DNA of 64,000 nt from Flavobacterium agri (GCF_013401995.1 NZ_JACBJI010000002.1:186001-250000), one strand, 5' to 3'; numbered from the stretch's first letter, positions 42,872 to 50,845 are shown. The notes: generated from the sequence alone by a model not told the origin. Numbers and translations are program-made.

Positions 42872-44269
42872 TTAAGATTGCATGAGGTTCAATATACCTA
42901 GAGGTTTTTCGGGTTTAGACGGATCGATGGTCTCGTCGTGCTGCGAAAGGTCGAGCCCGAGATGTTCAGAGTCTTCGGAAACGCGCAACGGGATGAAATA
43001 GTTGGTCACTTTGAACAAAATCCAAGCGCCTGCAAAAGTGAAAACCGATACGAGCACGAGCGCCATCATGTGATGCCCGAAAACGTTCCATCCGCCGTGA
43101 AGCAGGCTCGCGTTCTCTCCTTGGGCGAAAATCGCGGTCAGGATCATACCCATGATGCCGCCGACGCCATGGCACGCGAAAACGTCGAGCGTATCGTCTA
43201 TTTTCTGCATGATTTTCGACGTCAAAACTTTATTGGAAACGATGGCCGTGATGAATCCGAAGAAGATGCTTTGCGGAATCGTGACGAATCCGGCGGCAGG
43301 CGTGATCGCGACCAATCCTACGACCGCGCCCACGCAAGCGCCCAAAGCCGAAACCTTGCGTCCGTTCAATCGTTCGAAGAAAATCCAGGTGAGCATGGCT
43401 GCAGCCGATGCCGAAGTCGTCGTCCCGAAAGCCATAGCGGCAGTTCCGTTCGCGGCAAGTGCCGATCCGGCGTTGAATCCGAACCAACCGAACCACAGCA
43501 TTCCGGTTCCGAGCAATACAAACGGGATGTTCGTTGGGATGTGTTTTGCGTTTTTGCGTTTTCCGAGCATAATCGCTCCGGCAAGTGCGGCGAATCCGGC
43601 ACTCATGTGTACGACCGTTCCTCCGGCGAAATCCTTGACGCCGAAATAGGTCGCCAGAATCCCGTTCGGGTGCCAGACCGAGTGGCAAAGCGGCGCATAG
43701 ATGAAAAGGATGAACAGGCAAATGAACAGCATGAACGAAATGAAGCGCACGCGTTCGGCGAACGATCCGGTGATGATCGCGGGTGTAATCACGGCGAATT
43801 TCATCTGGAACAACGCGAAAAGCATGAACGGCACGGTCGAGGCCATGACCTTGTGCGGTAAAACCCCGACGTTGTCCATAAACGCGAACGAAGTCGGATC
43901 GCCGAGGAAGCTGTAGAATTTCCCGTCGATCGTAAAGCCGATAGGGTCGCCGAACGAAAGGCTGAATCCGACCACGACCCATAGCAAGGTTACTACGCCA
44001 AGGCATATGAAACTTTGCAGCATAGTCGAGATTACGTTTTTCTTGCCGACCATCCCGCCATAGAAAAACGAAAGCCCGGGCGTCATGAAAAGCACCATGC
44101 TCGAAGCGCCGAGCAACCACGCGACATCGGCAACGTTGATCTGTTCAAGCGTTCCGAATTGTGAGGCGGTTTTAGCGTTTTCGCGCGATTCGGGCCAAAA
44201 AAGTCCGGCGATGGCGACGATCGTTATCAGCAGGAAGGAGATGATCCAACGTTTCTCTAGCTTTTTCAT
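42872..44269 (-). CDS. amt: ammonium transporter
   Basis: This 465-residue channel is of the Amt/Rh family with eleven to twelve helices. The N-terminal helix is followed by VAWLLGASSMVLFMTPGLSFFYGGMV, the diagnostic segment. The twin pore histidines lie in MSAGFAALAG/HMS and in FACHGVGGIMGMILTAIF. A short cytoplasmic tail (EDSEHLGLDLSQHDE) includes the SEHLGLD motif seen in many Amt proteins. No glnK gene is adjacent, which is unusual for an amt locus. The leader carries an inverted ACCCCT repeat. Confidence 0.95.
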   Translation of the reverse strand: MKKLEKRWIISFLLITIVAIAGLFWPESRENAKTASQFGTLEQINVADVAWLLGASSMVLFMTPGLSFFYGGMVGKKNVISTMLQSFICLGVVTLLWVVVGFSLSFGDPIGFTIDGKFYSFLGDPTSFAFMDNVGVLPHKVMASTVPFMLFALFQMKFAVITPAIITGSFAERVRFISFMLFICLFILFIYAPLCHSVWHPNGILATYFGVKDFAGGTVVHMSAGFAALAGAIMLGKRKNAKHIPTNIPFVLLGTGMLWFGWFGFNAGSALAANGTAAMAFGTTTSASAAAMLTWIFFERLNGRKVSALGACVGAVVGLVAITPAAGFVTIPQSIFFGFITAIVSNKVLTSKIMQKIDDTLDVFACHGVGGIMGMILTAIFAQGENASLLHGGWNVFGHHMMALVLVSVFTFAGAWILFKVTNYFIPLRVSEDSEHLGLDLSQHDETIDPSKPEKPLGILNLMQS

Positions 44270-44288
44270 TTCAATTTATTTAAAATCA

Positions 44289-44362
44289 ACCCCTATTTAT
44301 ACAGGGGTAAAAATATAAAAAAATAAAGTTATTAAGATTAAAGCATTATAAAAAATAGGGGT
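44289..44362. promoter_or_regulatory. inverted ACCCCT/AGGGGT elements in the amt leader
   Basis: ACCCCT (44289-44294) and AGGGGT (44303-44308) form an inverted repeat 20 bases upstream of the amt ATG. The 10-mer ACCCCTATTT at 44289 reappears inverted at 44353-44362. The spacing suggests an operator pair, perhaps for nitrogen control; this is inference. Confidence 0.5.
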
Positions 44363-44454
44363 ATAAAATATTTATTATGATTTTTGATTTGTTGCTGATG
44401 AATTCAATTCGTCCTTAAGAAGCGAAAATGTATGCCCGAACGAAATGCGGGACG

Positions 44455-44462
44455 TAAATTTG
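44455..44462 (+). promoter_or_regulatory. possible -7 box of the MFS gene
   Basis: TAAATTTG lies 23 bases before the ATG at 44486; no TTG is properly spaced. Confidence 0.45.
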
Positions 44463-44485
44463 CATCTTCTTTTCGCTGAAAAATC

Positions 44486-45646
44486 ATGAAAAAAAGTCTA
44501 TTGCCGCTTATGTTGGGCGGCCTCACCATAGGAATTACCGAATTTGTGATCATGGGTTTGTTGCCCGATATCGCGTCCGATCTGTCGATTTCGATTCCCG
44601 AAGCGGGCCATTTGATTTCGGCCTACGCGCTTGGTGTCGTGATCGGCGCGCCAGTATTGGTCATTCTCGGACGTAATTTCCCGCCTAAGAAAATGCTGTT
44701 GTGGCTTTCGTTCGCGCTGGCTTTTTTGAACGGCCTTTCGATCATTGCACCCAATTATGAGTTTTTGGTTTTGACGCGTCTGCTTTCCGGATTGCCTCAC
44801 GGGGCGTTTTTCGGAGTAGGTGCGGTCGTCGCGAGCCGTCTGGCCGACAAGGGAAAAGAAGCCCAGGCGGTTTCGATCATGTTCGCCGGACTCACGATCG
44901 CCAACGTGATCGGCGTACCGATCGGAACGTACATCGGCCATCACCTCGATTGGCGATACACGTTCGTGATCATTTCGGTGATCGGGTTCCTCACGTTGCT
45001 TTCGATGTACTTGCTGATGCCGAACCTTACGAAAACGGAAAGCGAAAACATCAGGACCCAACTGAAATTCTTCGGCAAAGTAGAAGCGTGGCTGATTGTG
45101 TTGATCACGGCCATCGGTTTCGGAGGGTTGTTCTGTTGGATCAGTTACATTGCGCCTTTGCTTACGAACGTATCGCATTTTTCGGCTGAATCCGTTCCGT
45201 ATATTTTGATCCTCGCCGGATTGGGAATGGTGCTCGGCAACGTGATCGGTGGTCGTCTCGCCGACGCGTTTTCACCTGCCAAAGCGGTTTTGGGCTTGCA
45301 AGTCGTGATGGCCGCGGTGTTGGTATCGGTCTTCCTGTTCTCGGAAAATCAATACGTTTCGCTTTTCCTTGTCTTCCTGACGGGATGTACGGCTTTCGCG
45401 ATGGCCGCACCCATACAAATGCTGATGATACAGACGGCCAAAGGAGCCGAGATGTTGGCGTCGGCGGCGATCCAGGCGAGTTTCAACATCGGAAACGCGC
45501 TCGGGGCTTTCCTGGGCGGATTGCCGCTCGTTTTCGGATACGGGTATGAATTCCCGAATTTGGTTGGTGTGGTGATGAGTTTGGTCGGGGCCGGGGTCGT
45601 GATCGCGTTCCTGAAGCGTGCAAGGATCGTCGCATCCCAGGCATAA
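44486..45646 (+). CDS. MFS transporter, AraJ/DHA1-like
   Basis: This 386-residue, twelve-helix major facilitator starts MKKSLLPLMLGGLTIGITEFVIMGLLPDIA, the signature of the DHA1 AraJ/YdhP group of sugar or drug exporters. The loop 2-3 motif appears as GRNFPPKK and the helix 5 motif C region as GVPIGTYIGHHLDWRYTF. The substrate cannot be told. No regulator is adjacent. Confidence 0.9.
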   Translation: MKKSLLPLMLGGLTIGITEFVIMGLLPDIASDLSISIPEAGHLISAYALGVVIGAPVLVILGRNFPPKKMLLWLSFALAFLNGLSIIAPNYEFLVLTRLLSGLPHGAFFGVGAVVASRLADKGKEAQAVSIMFAGLTIANVIGVPIGTYIGHHLDWRYTFVIISVIGFLTLLSMYLLMPNLTKTESENIRTQLKFFGKVEAWLIVLITAIGFGGLFCWISYIAPLLTNVSHFSAESVPYILILAGLGMVLGNVIGGRLADAFSPAKAVLGLQVVMAAVLVSVFLFSENQYVSLFLVFLTGCTAFAMAAPIQMLMIQTAKGAEMLASAAIQASFNIGNALGAFLGGLPLVFGYGYEFPNLVGVVMSLVGAGVVIAFLKRARIVASQA

Positions 45647-45796
45647 GGAAACCGCCTTTTATGATGGGCGGACGTTCACGTTCGTGACCTAATCTTTTTC
45701 ATGCCTTAGACTACAAGTATCCTACGCTTTGACTACCCTTTGCCATCGCTTTGCGCGGACGGCTTTTCGGGGTCTAAATCGTCCACGGCACAAAAA

Positions 45797-45818
45797 AAAG
45801 CGGGCCTGAACCCGCTTT
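45797..45818 (-). terminator. intrinsic terminator of the 140-aa gene
   Basis: AAAGCGGG, CCTGAA and CCCGCTTT form the hairpin; on the minus strand it is followed by TTTTT. Confidence 0.85.
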
Positions 45819-45832
45819 CGAAATCTTTGCCG

Positions 45833-46255
45833 TCAACTTTCCGGAGACAGCTGCCCCATCCGGGCCGTCACGGCTTCGATGAACACGTCCACTTCTTCCA
45901 ACTCGCGGAGGATGCGGCGCAAATCCATTTCTTTTACGAGCAGGGCCACGGTGCCGTAGCTTTCCATACGCGTCTCGATGAGGAACTTCTTGTATTCCAA
46001 TCGGGTCTTGCGGTCCATCGCGTCTTCCTTGGACGGTCCGTCGGGCAGGGCTGCGATGATCGTTTCCGTAGCCGACAGTTCGGCGATCACGCCCTGCAAA
46101 TCGGCGGACAACTGAAGGGACGCCTCGGTAAAACGCGAGGTAAGGCGTTCATCGGTAAGCTTCTTGAAATCGAGGTCGGCTTTCTCTTTGGCCGCCATAG
46201 ACAGCAACACGTTGCAGTCGGCGATCGTGGCCAGGTTCTGTACTGAATAATTCAT
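45833..46255 (-). CDS. helical coiled-coil protein of unknown function
   Basis: This 140-residue, almost entirely helical protein has two long heptad-rich stretches (KEKADLDFKKLTDERLTSRFTEAS and KEMDLRRILRELEEVDVFIEAVTA). It has no signal peptide or membrane segment. No family was recognised. Its upstream region carries three evenly spaced palindromes, and an XRE regulator gene lies upstream in the same direction. I start at 46255; a longer frame adds an unlikely leader. Confidence 0.6.
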   Translation of the reverse strand: MNYSVQNLATIADCNVLLSMAAKEKADLDFKKLTDERLTSRFTEASLQLSADLQGVIAELSATETIIAALPDGPSKEDAMDRKTRLEYKKFLIETRMESYGTVALLVKEMDLRRILRELEEVDVFIEAVTARMGQLSPES

Positions 46256-46370
46256 GATTCGAATGTTTTGGTTAATACTGGAGTTTCGCGATTCCGGGAC
46301 GGCGCCATCCCGAATCATCGCAAGGCGAAACTATCGGCGTACCGCAACCGAAACAAAAAGTTGTGGGCGC

Positions 46371-46424
46371 CATTCGCGAATGAAGCTATTCTCATTCGCG
46401 AATGGACACATGCGATTCGTGAAT
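46371..46424. promoter_or_regulatory. three evenly spaced ATTCGCGAAT-type palindromes
   Basis: CATTCGCGAATG occurs at 46371-46382 and 46393-46404, and ATTCGTGAAT at 46415-46424. Centre-to-centre spacing is 22 and 21 bp, two helical turns, as in cooperative operators. They lie 117-170 bp upstream of the coiled-coil gene and just after the XRE gene. Confidence 0.65.
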
Positions 46425-46507
46425 TGAGCAGTGGATTTCAGTGGGATTGACGTGGATATCCGGCAAAATTTCCGAACGGCTGCCAATGGTGTTTGCGCGA
46501 GTTTGAT

Positions 46508-47041
46508 TTATGGTCTTGAATTGGGAGAATCCAGCTTCGATCGCAGGAATTTTTCTTCGAGTTCGAGGAGTTCAAGACGCAGTTCGAGTTTCGGAAGTTC
46601 GGTATCGGTGTCTTTGGTTGATGTTTTGGACATCTTGTTTATCCATGCGTCAAGATTGCGTTGTAGGACTTCGGGCTTACCTGCGTTGCGTTGCTGCAGG
46701 AAAGCGGCCAGTTGTGAACGGCGCAGCGCGGTTTCCTGTTTTTCTTTAAGGGACGCGATTTGCCGTGAGGCAAGTGCGCGCTGGTAGTCGTTTTCGAGTA
46801 GTTCGTTTTGGAGGTGGTTGCGGAGTTGGGAGTGGTCGGAAGCTTTAGGCGTTTTTTTGGTTATCGTTACTGCTCCTTTTGAAAACACCAACAGTTCGGC
46901 TAACAGCTGCTGGCCTGCCAAATGGAGATCGCGCCGCCCCAGCTCGATCATGGAATAATGGCTGCGGGATATATTCAATAATGTCGACATTTCCTGTTGG
47001 GACAAGTTCAGTTGGGTTCTGACATAGGTAGCAGTATTCAT
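46508..47041 (-). CDS. XRE-family helix-turn-helix regulator with coiled-coil tail
   Basis: This 177-residue protein has an N-terminal XRE HTH: RTQLNLSQQEMSTLLNISRSHYSMIELGRRDLHLAG. A helical basic region and a heptad-rich C-terminus (LPKLELRLELLELEEKFLRSKL) follow, probably for dimerisation. Four TGCCTCA/TGAGGCA sites lie in the 80 bp upstream, one touching the start codon, which suggests autoregulation. The same 11-mer is at the methyltransferase promoter 1.2 kb away. Confidence 0.75.
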   Translation of the reverse strand: MNTATYVRTQLNLSQQEMSTLLNISRSHYSMIELGRRDLHLAGQQLLAELLVFSKGAVTITKKTPKASDHSQLRNHLQNELLENDYQRALASRQIASLKEKQETALRRSQLAAFLQQRNAGKPEVLQRNLDAWINKMSKTSTKDTDTELPKLELRLELLELEEKFLRSKLDSPNSRP

Positions 47042-47042
47042 T

Positions 47043-47123
47043 TTGAGGCAAATTTTTCTTGAAGATAAAAAAATGCCTCAGATTTGAGGCAGAATTTTTT
47101 ACAAGAATTTTTTTTGCCTCAAG
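47043..47123. promoter_or_regulatory. cluster of four TGCCTCA/TGAGGCA sites
   Basis: TGAGGCA is at 47044-47050 and 47085-47091, TGCCTCA at 47074-47080 and 47115-47121. The middle two form an inverted repeat with a 4-base spacer. The outer sites share extended matches, ATTTGCCTCAA and TTTGCCTCAAG, with the methyltransferase promoter. Confidence 0.65.
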
Positions 47124-47143
47124 ATATGATTGGAGCTAAAAAA

Positions 47144-47162
47144 ACCCTCCGGGGTGGAGGGT
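47144..47162 (-). terminator. intrinsic terminator of the second XRE gene
   Basis: CCCTCC-GGGGT-GGAGGG; read on the minus strand a run of seven T follows. Confidence 0.8.
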
Positions 47163-47168
47163 GGTGTA

Positions 47169-47567
47169 TCATTTGCTCTTGTAGAGGTTTTCGTAGAGGG
47201 TTGCTTTTTCGCGCTCGGCTTGTAGGAGGCGTTCGTAGAGCTGTTTGTTTTCTTCGTGGGATTTGAGGAGTTCGTCGAGGGGGTTGAAGGTGCAGTTATA
47301 ATTTAGGGAAGATGAATTATCGTGGTACGTGTTCCCGATTATATTGAAGATCGCTTCTTCAGAAAAGTTTTTGATGGCTTCTGAAGTCACACCTAACACT
47401 TCGGCGATTTGACGCAATCGTTCTTCATCGACCGACTCACTGTTTTCGATATTGGAAACCGATTGTTGGCTGATTCCTAGTTCCTGCGCAAGATATTCCT
47501 GCTTCATGTTACGGAGTTCGCGGATGCGGGATATTTTGCGGCCGATGTGTTTGGTTGGGGTTTCCAT
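47169..47567 (-). CDS. XRE-family regulator with coiled-coil C-terminus
   Basis: This 132-residue protein begins METPTKHIGRKISRIRELR, followed by the HTH LAQELGISQQSVSNIENSE and the usual RLRQIAEVLGVTSEAIKNF. The C-terminal half is a coiled coil (SHEENKQLYERLLQAEREKATLYENL). TATTTTTG (47603-47596, minus) may be its -7 box, inside the 3' end of vsr. A terminator closes the gene. Confidence 0.85.
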   Translation of the reverse strand: METPTKHIGRKISRIRELRNMKQEYLAQELGISQQSVSNIENSESVDEERLRQIAEVLGVTSEAIKNFSEEAIFNIIGNTYHDNSSSLNYNCTFNPLDELLKSHEENKQLYERLLQAEREKATLYENLYKSK

Positions 47568-47614
47568 AATGATTTTGGTGTAGAAAGTTATATTCCAAAA
47601 ATACAATTTTATGG

Positions 47615-48085
47615 TTATGGTTCAGCCGCTAATAAATCGGAATTGTTATTGTTGGCTTTGTATTTTTTAGTACGGATGGAAACTATAGTCTGTTCGATTG
47701 TAGAGATTACTTCGTCTAGGTTTTTTTTGATTTTGGTGGACCAGAAACGGAGGACGGTCCAGCCTTTGGAAGCAAGGTAGGCATTGACTTCCAGATCGCG
47801 TTGGATATTCCGCTCGATTTTCTTTTCCCAAAATTCGGCATTCGATTTGATTTTTCCTTTTCGTTCCTGCCAGTTGTGGCCGTGCCAGAATTCTCCATCG
47901 ACGAAAATGGCGAGTTTGTATTTTTTGAAAGTCAGGTCAGGGGTACCTTTGATTTTCCGGTTGTTTTTTCGGTATCGATGGCCGCGATGCCAAAGGGTTT
48001 TGGCCAAAAGAATCTCCTCTTTGGTTTCTTTCCCTCTTATCTTCGACATCAGTTGACTCCGTTTTTCCTTGGAGAATTTGTCCAT
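47615..48085 (-). CDS. vsr: very short patch repair endonuclease Vsr
   Basis: This 156-residue PD-(D/E)xK nuclease nicks next to T in T:G mismatches that come from deaminated 5-methylcytosine. Family blocks are SQLMSKIRGKETKEEILLAKTLWHRGHRYRKN, the catalytic GTPDLTFKKYKLAIFVDGEFWHGH and GWTVLRFWSTKI. The ATG at 48085 is preferred to a TTG one codon earlier. It is divergent from the cytosine methyltransferase whose side effect it would repair. Confidence 0.95.
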   Translation of the reverse strand: MDKFSKEKRSQLMSKIRGKETKEEILLAKTLWHRGHRYRKNNRKIKGTPDLTFKKYKLAIFVDGEFWHGHNWQERKGKIKSNAEFWEKKIERNIQRDLEVNAYLASKGWTVLRFWSTKIKKNLDEVISTIEQTIVSIRTKKYKANNNNSDLLAAEP

Positions 48086-48174
48086 CAATCATCATTTATT
48101 TTAAAGTTACACCCAAATGGATTAATGAATATGCGGGTGTCGTGATTTTAACAAAATCGGATTTAGAAGAAACA

Positions 48175-48206
48175 TTGTCCGATTGCTATGTCATTGCCTA
48201 TATTTG
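48175..48206 (+). promoter_or_regulatory. promoter of the cytosine methyltransferase
   Basis: TTG (48175-48177), a 21-base spacer and TATATTTG (48199-48206) match the Bacteroidota consensus. TGCCTCA (48205-48211) overlaps its end, an ideal place for a repressor. Confidence 0.7.
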
Positions 48207-48229
48207 CCTCAAGTACTTTCCCCTTAGAC

Positions 48230-49471
48230 ATGATAAAAACGATTGAGCTATTCGCCGGAGTCGGCGGGTTCAGGGTTGGCTTGGAAAGAGTCAACAAAAA
48301 ATTAGAAAAGCAAGCTTATGGCGTCGTATGGAGCAACCAATGGGAGCCATCCACGACGACTCAACACGCTTCCAGAATATACGAGAATAAATTCGGATCC
48401 GGGAACCATTCTAACGTCAGCATCGAGGATGTGGATGTCAAGGATATCCCTGATCATGATATGCTGGTCGGTGGCTTTCCATGTCAGGATTATTCGGTGG
48501 CCACGACTTTAAAGAACTCCAAAGGACTTTTGGGAAAAAAAGGGGTACTGTGGTGGTCGATACACCGCATATTGAATGAAAAGAAAAAAAAGCCGAAATA
48601 TCTTTTCCTGGAAAATGTAGATCGTCTGCTCAAGTCCCCAAGTAATCAACGTGGACGTGATTTTGCCGTCATGTTGAAAGGCTTGGACGAATTGGGTTAC
48701 GCCGTGGAGTGGCGGGTCGTAAACGCAGCGGATTACGGATTTCCTCAAAGAAGGAGAAGGATATTTTTCCTCGGGTTCCATAAAACGTCGGATCTTTATA
48801 AAAGGATGAAAAAAGCTTCCGCCGAGGAATGGATTAGGGAAGAAGGAATAATGGCAAAATCTTTTCCTGTCGATAGTGATTTGAAGTTCGCTCAGCCATT
48901 TGATATCAAAGGGGATTTGAAGGAAGTAAGTGATGATTTTGGAAAAGGTATGAAAGTATCACCCTTTCTTAACTCAGGAATCATGTTTGACGGGCATATT
49001 TATACTGCCAAAGCCATCCCTAGTTATGAAGGAGAAAAGGCCGCATTGAGAAGCGTCTTAGTAAATGAATCTGAAGTTCCTGAAGAATATTTCATAGACG
49101 AAGCCGACCGCGACAAATGGACATACCTGAAAGGAGCGAAAAAGGAGATACGGAAAAGTAGTACGGGATTCGAATATAATTATTCTGAAGGGGGAATGGT
49201 TTTCCCTGATCCTTTAGACGAACCTTCAAGGACAATCATTACAGGTGAAGGCGGCAAATCGCCATCAAGATTTAAACATGTGATCACTACCAAAAAAGGG
49301 TTACGACGATTGTTGCCGATCGAGCTTGAGAGGCTTAACATGTTTCCTGACAACCACACGGAGTTGGAAGGTGTTGCGGACGCGAAACGTGCTTTTTTGA
49401 TGGGCAATGCACTTGTCGTTGGAATCATCGAACGTGTGGCCGAGGTTTTAGCGGAAGAGATCGACCGTTAA
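48230..49471 (+). CDS. C5 cytosine-specific DNA methyltransferase
   Basis: This 413-residue methyltransferase has the ordered C5 motifs: I FAGVGGFR (8-15), IV GGFPCQDYS with catalytic Cys85, VI ENVDR (128-132), VIII QRRRR (173-177) and X GNALV near the end. The target-recognition region (about 195-340) gives no specificity hint. The ATG at 48230 directly precedes motif I; the longer frame begins before the promoter box. It is the modification arm of the adjacent type II system, and its last codon overlaps the endonuclease gene tail-to-tail. It is AT-richer than its housekeeping neighbours, which suggests transfer. Confidence 0.95.
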   Translation: MIKTIELFAGVGGFRVGLERVNKKLEKQAYGVVWSNQWEPSTTTQHASRIYENKFGSGNHSNVSIEDVDVKDIPDHDMLVGGFPCQDYSVATTLKNSKGLLGKKGVLWWSIHRILNEKKKKPKYLFLENVDRLLKSPSNQRGRDFAVMLKGLDELGYAVEWRVVNAADYGFPQRRRRIFFLGFHKTSDLYKRMKKASAEEWIREEGIMAKSFPVDSDLKFAQPFDIKGDLKEVSDDFGKGMKVSPFLNSGIMFDGHIYTAKAIPSYEGEKAALRSVLVNESEVPEEYFIDEADRDKWTYLKGAKKEIRKSSTGFEYNYSEGGMVFPDPLDEPSRTIITGEGGKSPSRFKHVITTKKGLRRLLPIELERLNMFPDNHTELEGVADAKRAFLMGNALVVGIIERVAEVLAEEIDR

Positions 49472-50190
49472 AGTTGGGTGTCATATTGTGGGCTGGAGTT
49501 TGGGTCTTGTGTTTTTAGAATAGTTGTCTCTTCCAGTTTTTTAAGAAACGGATTCTCATAACCGACCTCCATCACTATGTTTCCTATTTTCTTCCTATCC
49601 GCGTGTTGATGATGGCCTATTTTAAATGTCTTTGGCGGCAATAGTCCGATAATGAACAACGGTACTGTCAGTACATTATTCAACGGGGGTAGATATTCCA
49701 AATACTTTTCATAAGTTCCTACGGCACCATCGAAGCCTCCTAGTCTTTTTAGGGCTTCCGTGGCGGTAATGACCACACCAATTTTTGTTTGGATTGCTTT
49801 CTGGACATGATTCAATTCGCTGGCCAATACAGGTTTCAAAAGATTCCACGCCACCACCGAACCATGGTTGAACGCGACTTCGACAGAAATGTCTCCTTTC
49901 GCGAAGTCAAGACGCCATGTGTCGCCTTGATATTTCGGATTCTGGAATATTTCCGATTCCTCCCGCCAGCCTTCCGCGACGAATCTTTCGCGTAATAACT
50001 GGTTTATCGCTCGCGAAAGGCTTTTCGGAATGCCTTCCACACTTTTTGCGCCATAAGAGGAATGCATAAGTATTATGTCCTCATCCGATATGCTATCTAT
50101 GACGCCTGTCAGTTCATAAAACTGGTCGACGAAGTCAGGTTCATGCAGGATTACTCCAGCATGTCGAAAAGAATGTGCTATATATTCCAT
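49468..50190 (-). CDS. type II restriction endonuclease, BglII/BamHI-fold-like
   Basis: This 240-residue protein resembles the BglII/BstYI group. The likely catalytic core is WRLDFAKGDISVEVAFNHG (Asp, then Glu-x-Ala/Gln as in the BglII-type ExxQ/A variant), followed by the helix WNLLKPVLASELNHV. The protein is about the size of BglII. Its start is the ATG at 50190, which overlaps the controller-gene stop (TGATG). The assignment rests on the fold pattern and on context between a methyltransferase and a controller; the recognition site is unknown. Confidence 0.75.
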   Translation of the reverse strand: MEYIAHSFRHAGVILHEPDFVDQFYELTGVIDSISDEDIILMHSSYGAKSVEGIPKSLSRAINQLLRERFVAEGWREESEIFQNPKYQGDTWRLDFAKGDISVEVAFNHGSVVAWNLLKPVLASELNHVQKAIQTKIGVVITATEALKRLGGFDGAVGTYEKYLEYLPPLNNVLTVPLFIIGLLPPKTFKIGHHQHADRKKIGNIVMEVGYENPFLKKLEETTILKTQDPNSSPQYDTQL

Positions 50191-50402
50191 CAATCGATAT
50201 CTTGAAGAATCGCGGACATGGTCGTACCCAAAGCTTTTGCGAGTTTCCGCAACATATCTATAGATATATTGCGTTGCCCTTTCTCGATACTCTGCATATA
50301 AGTGCGGTCGATATCGGCAAGTCCTGCCAAAGTTTCTTGGGAAATCTTCTTTTCAAGGCGCAATGCCTTGATTCGAGAGCCAACGATGTCGTTCAATTCC
50401 AT
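50190..50402 (-). CDS. restriction-modification controller protein (C protein), XRE type
   Basis: This 70-residue HTH protein reads MELNDIVGSRIKALRLEKK ISQETLAGLADIDRTYMQSIEKGQRN ISIDMLRKLAKAL, the size and sequence type of C proteins that delay endonuclease expression after entry of the system into a new host. It is followed by the endonuclease gene with a one-base overlap. A perfect 18-bp palindrome lies 77 bp upstream of its start. C proteins normally activate their own promoter and that of the nuclease. Confidence 0.88.
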   Translation of the reverse strand: MELNDIVGSRIKALRLEKKISQETLAGLADIDRTYMQSIEKGQRNISIDMLRKLAKALGTTMSAILQDID

Positions 50403-50478
50403 ATCGGATAAAATTGATGGATCGTCGATTATAATACAACGGGGTATAGTCCGCCTTCTAATTGTGTTTTAAAAAAAT

Positions 50479-50496
50479 TCCCTCTAATTAGAGGGA
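50479..50496. promoter_or_regulatory. 18-bp perfect palindrome upstream of the controller gene
   Basis: TCCCTCTAATTAGAGGGA. A further CTAATT half-site lies at 50457. No T-run follows, so an operator (C box) is more likely than a terminator. Confidence 0.55.
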
Positions 50497-50733
50497 TTAA
50501 ATATCCATCCAATAATCCCACTGAGGTGTCGGGATCTCGATTCCCGAATTAGGTAGCACCGAAACCACGAAAAATCCGTTTAGCAGTCTGTTTCACGTCC
50601 GACAAACGTCGCGTGTCTGTTGTAATGCGCGGTCGAAGAGGATTCGCTCGAACCCAGGCGGTTCCACCGGGCACACATTTTGCGCAGCGCGCAAGCAAAA
50701 TGTCAATAAACACTTCCAAACTCCCGAGGCATC

Positions 50734-50845
50734 ATAAAATCGGCGTAAAGAAAATCCAGCCCATTGCCGTAAAGAAAAGAATACTGTTTGAGCGCAGCGA
50801 GTTTATTCTTTTTAGGCAATGGGCCGGATTTTTAGCCGATTTTAT
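50734..50845. repeat. 112-bp long imperfect hairpin element
   Basis: Paired blocks in order are ATAAAATCGGC/GCCGATTTTAT, AAAATCC/GGATTTT, GCCCATTGCC/GGCAATGGGC and AAAAGAATA/TATTCTTTT. The loop is CTGTTTGAGCGCAGCGAGTT. It looks like a non-coding mobile or structural intergenic element. Confidence 0.8.

Noticed and set aside
42873..44269. Amt as part of a glnK-amt operon.
   Set aside because: No PII-like frame lies within the flanking genes on either side.
45647..45796. GTTCACG-TT-CGTGAC and CCGCC/GGCGG short palindromes after the MFS gene.
   Set aside because: Too short and without a T-run or repeated partner to call a terminator or operator.
46508..50402. Prophage or integrative element spanning the accessory island.
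   Set aside because: No integrase, structural phage gene, tRNA boundary or flanking direct repeat could be found.
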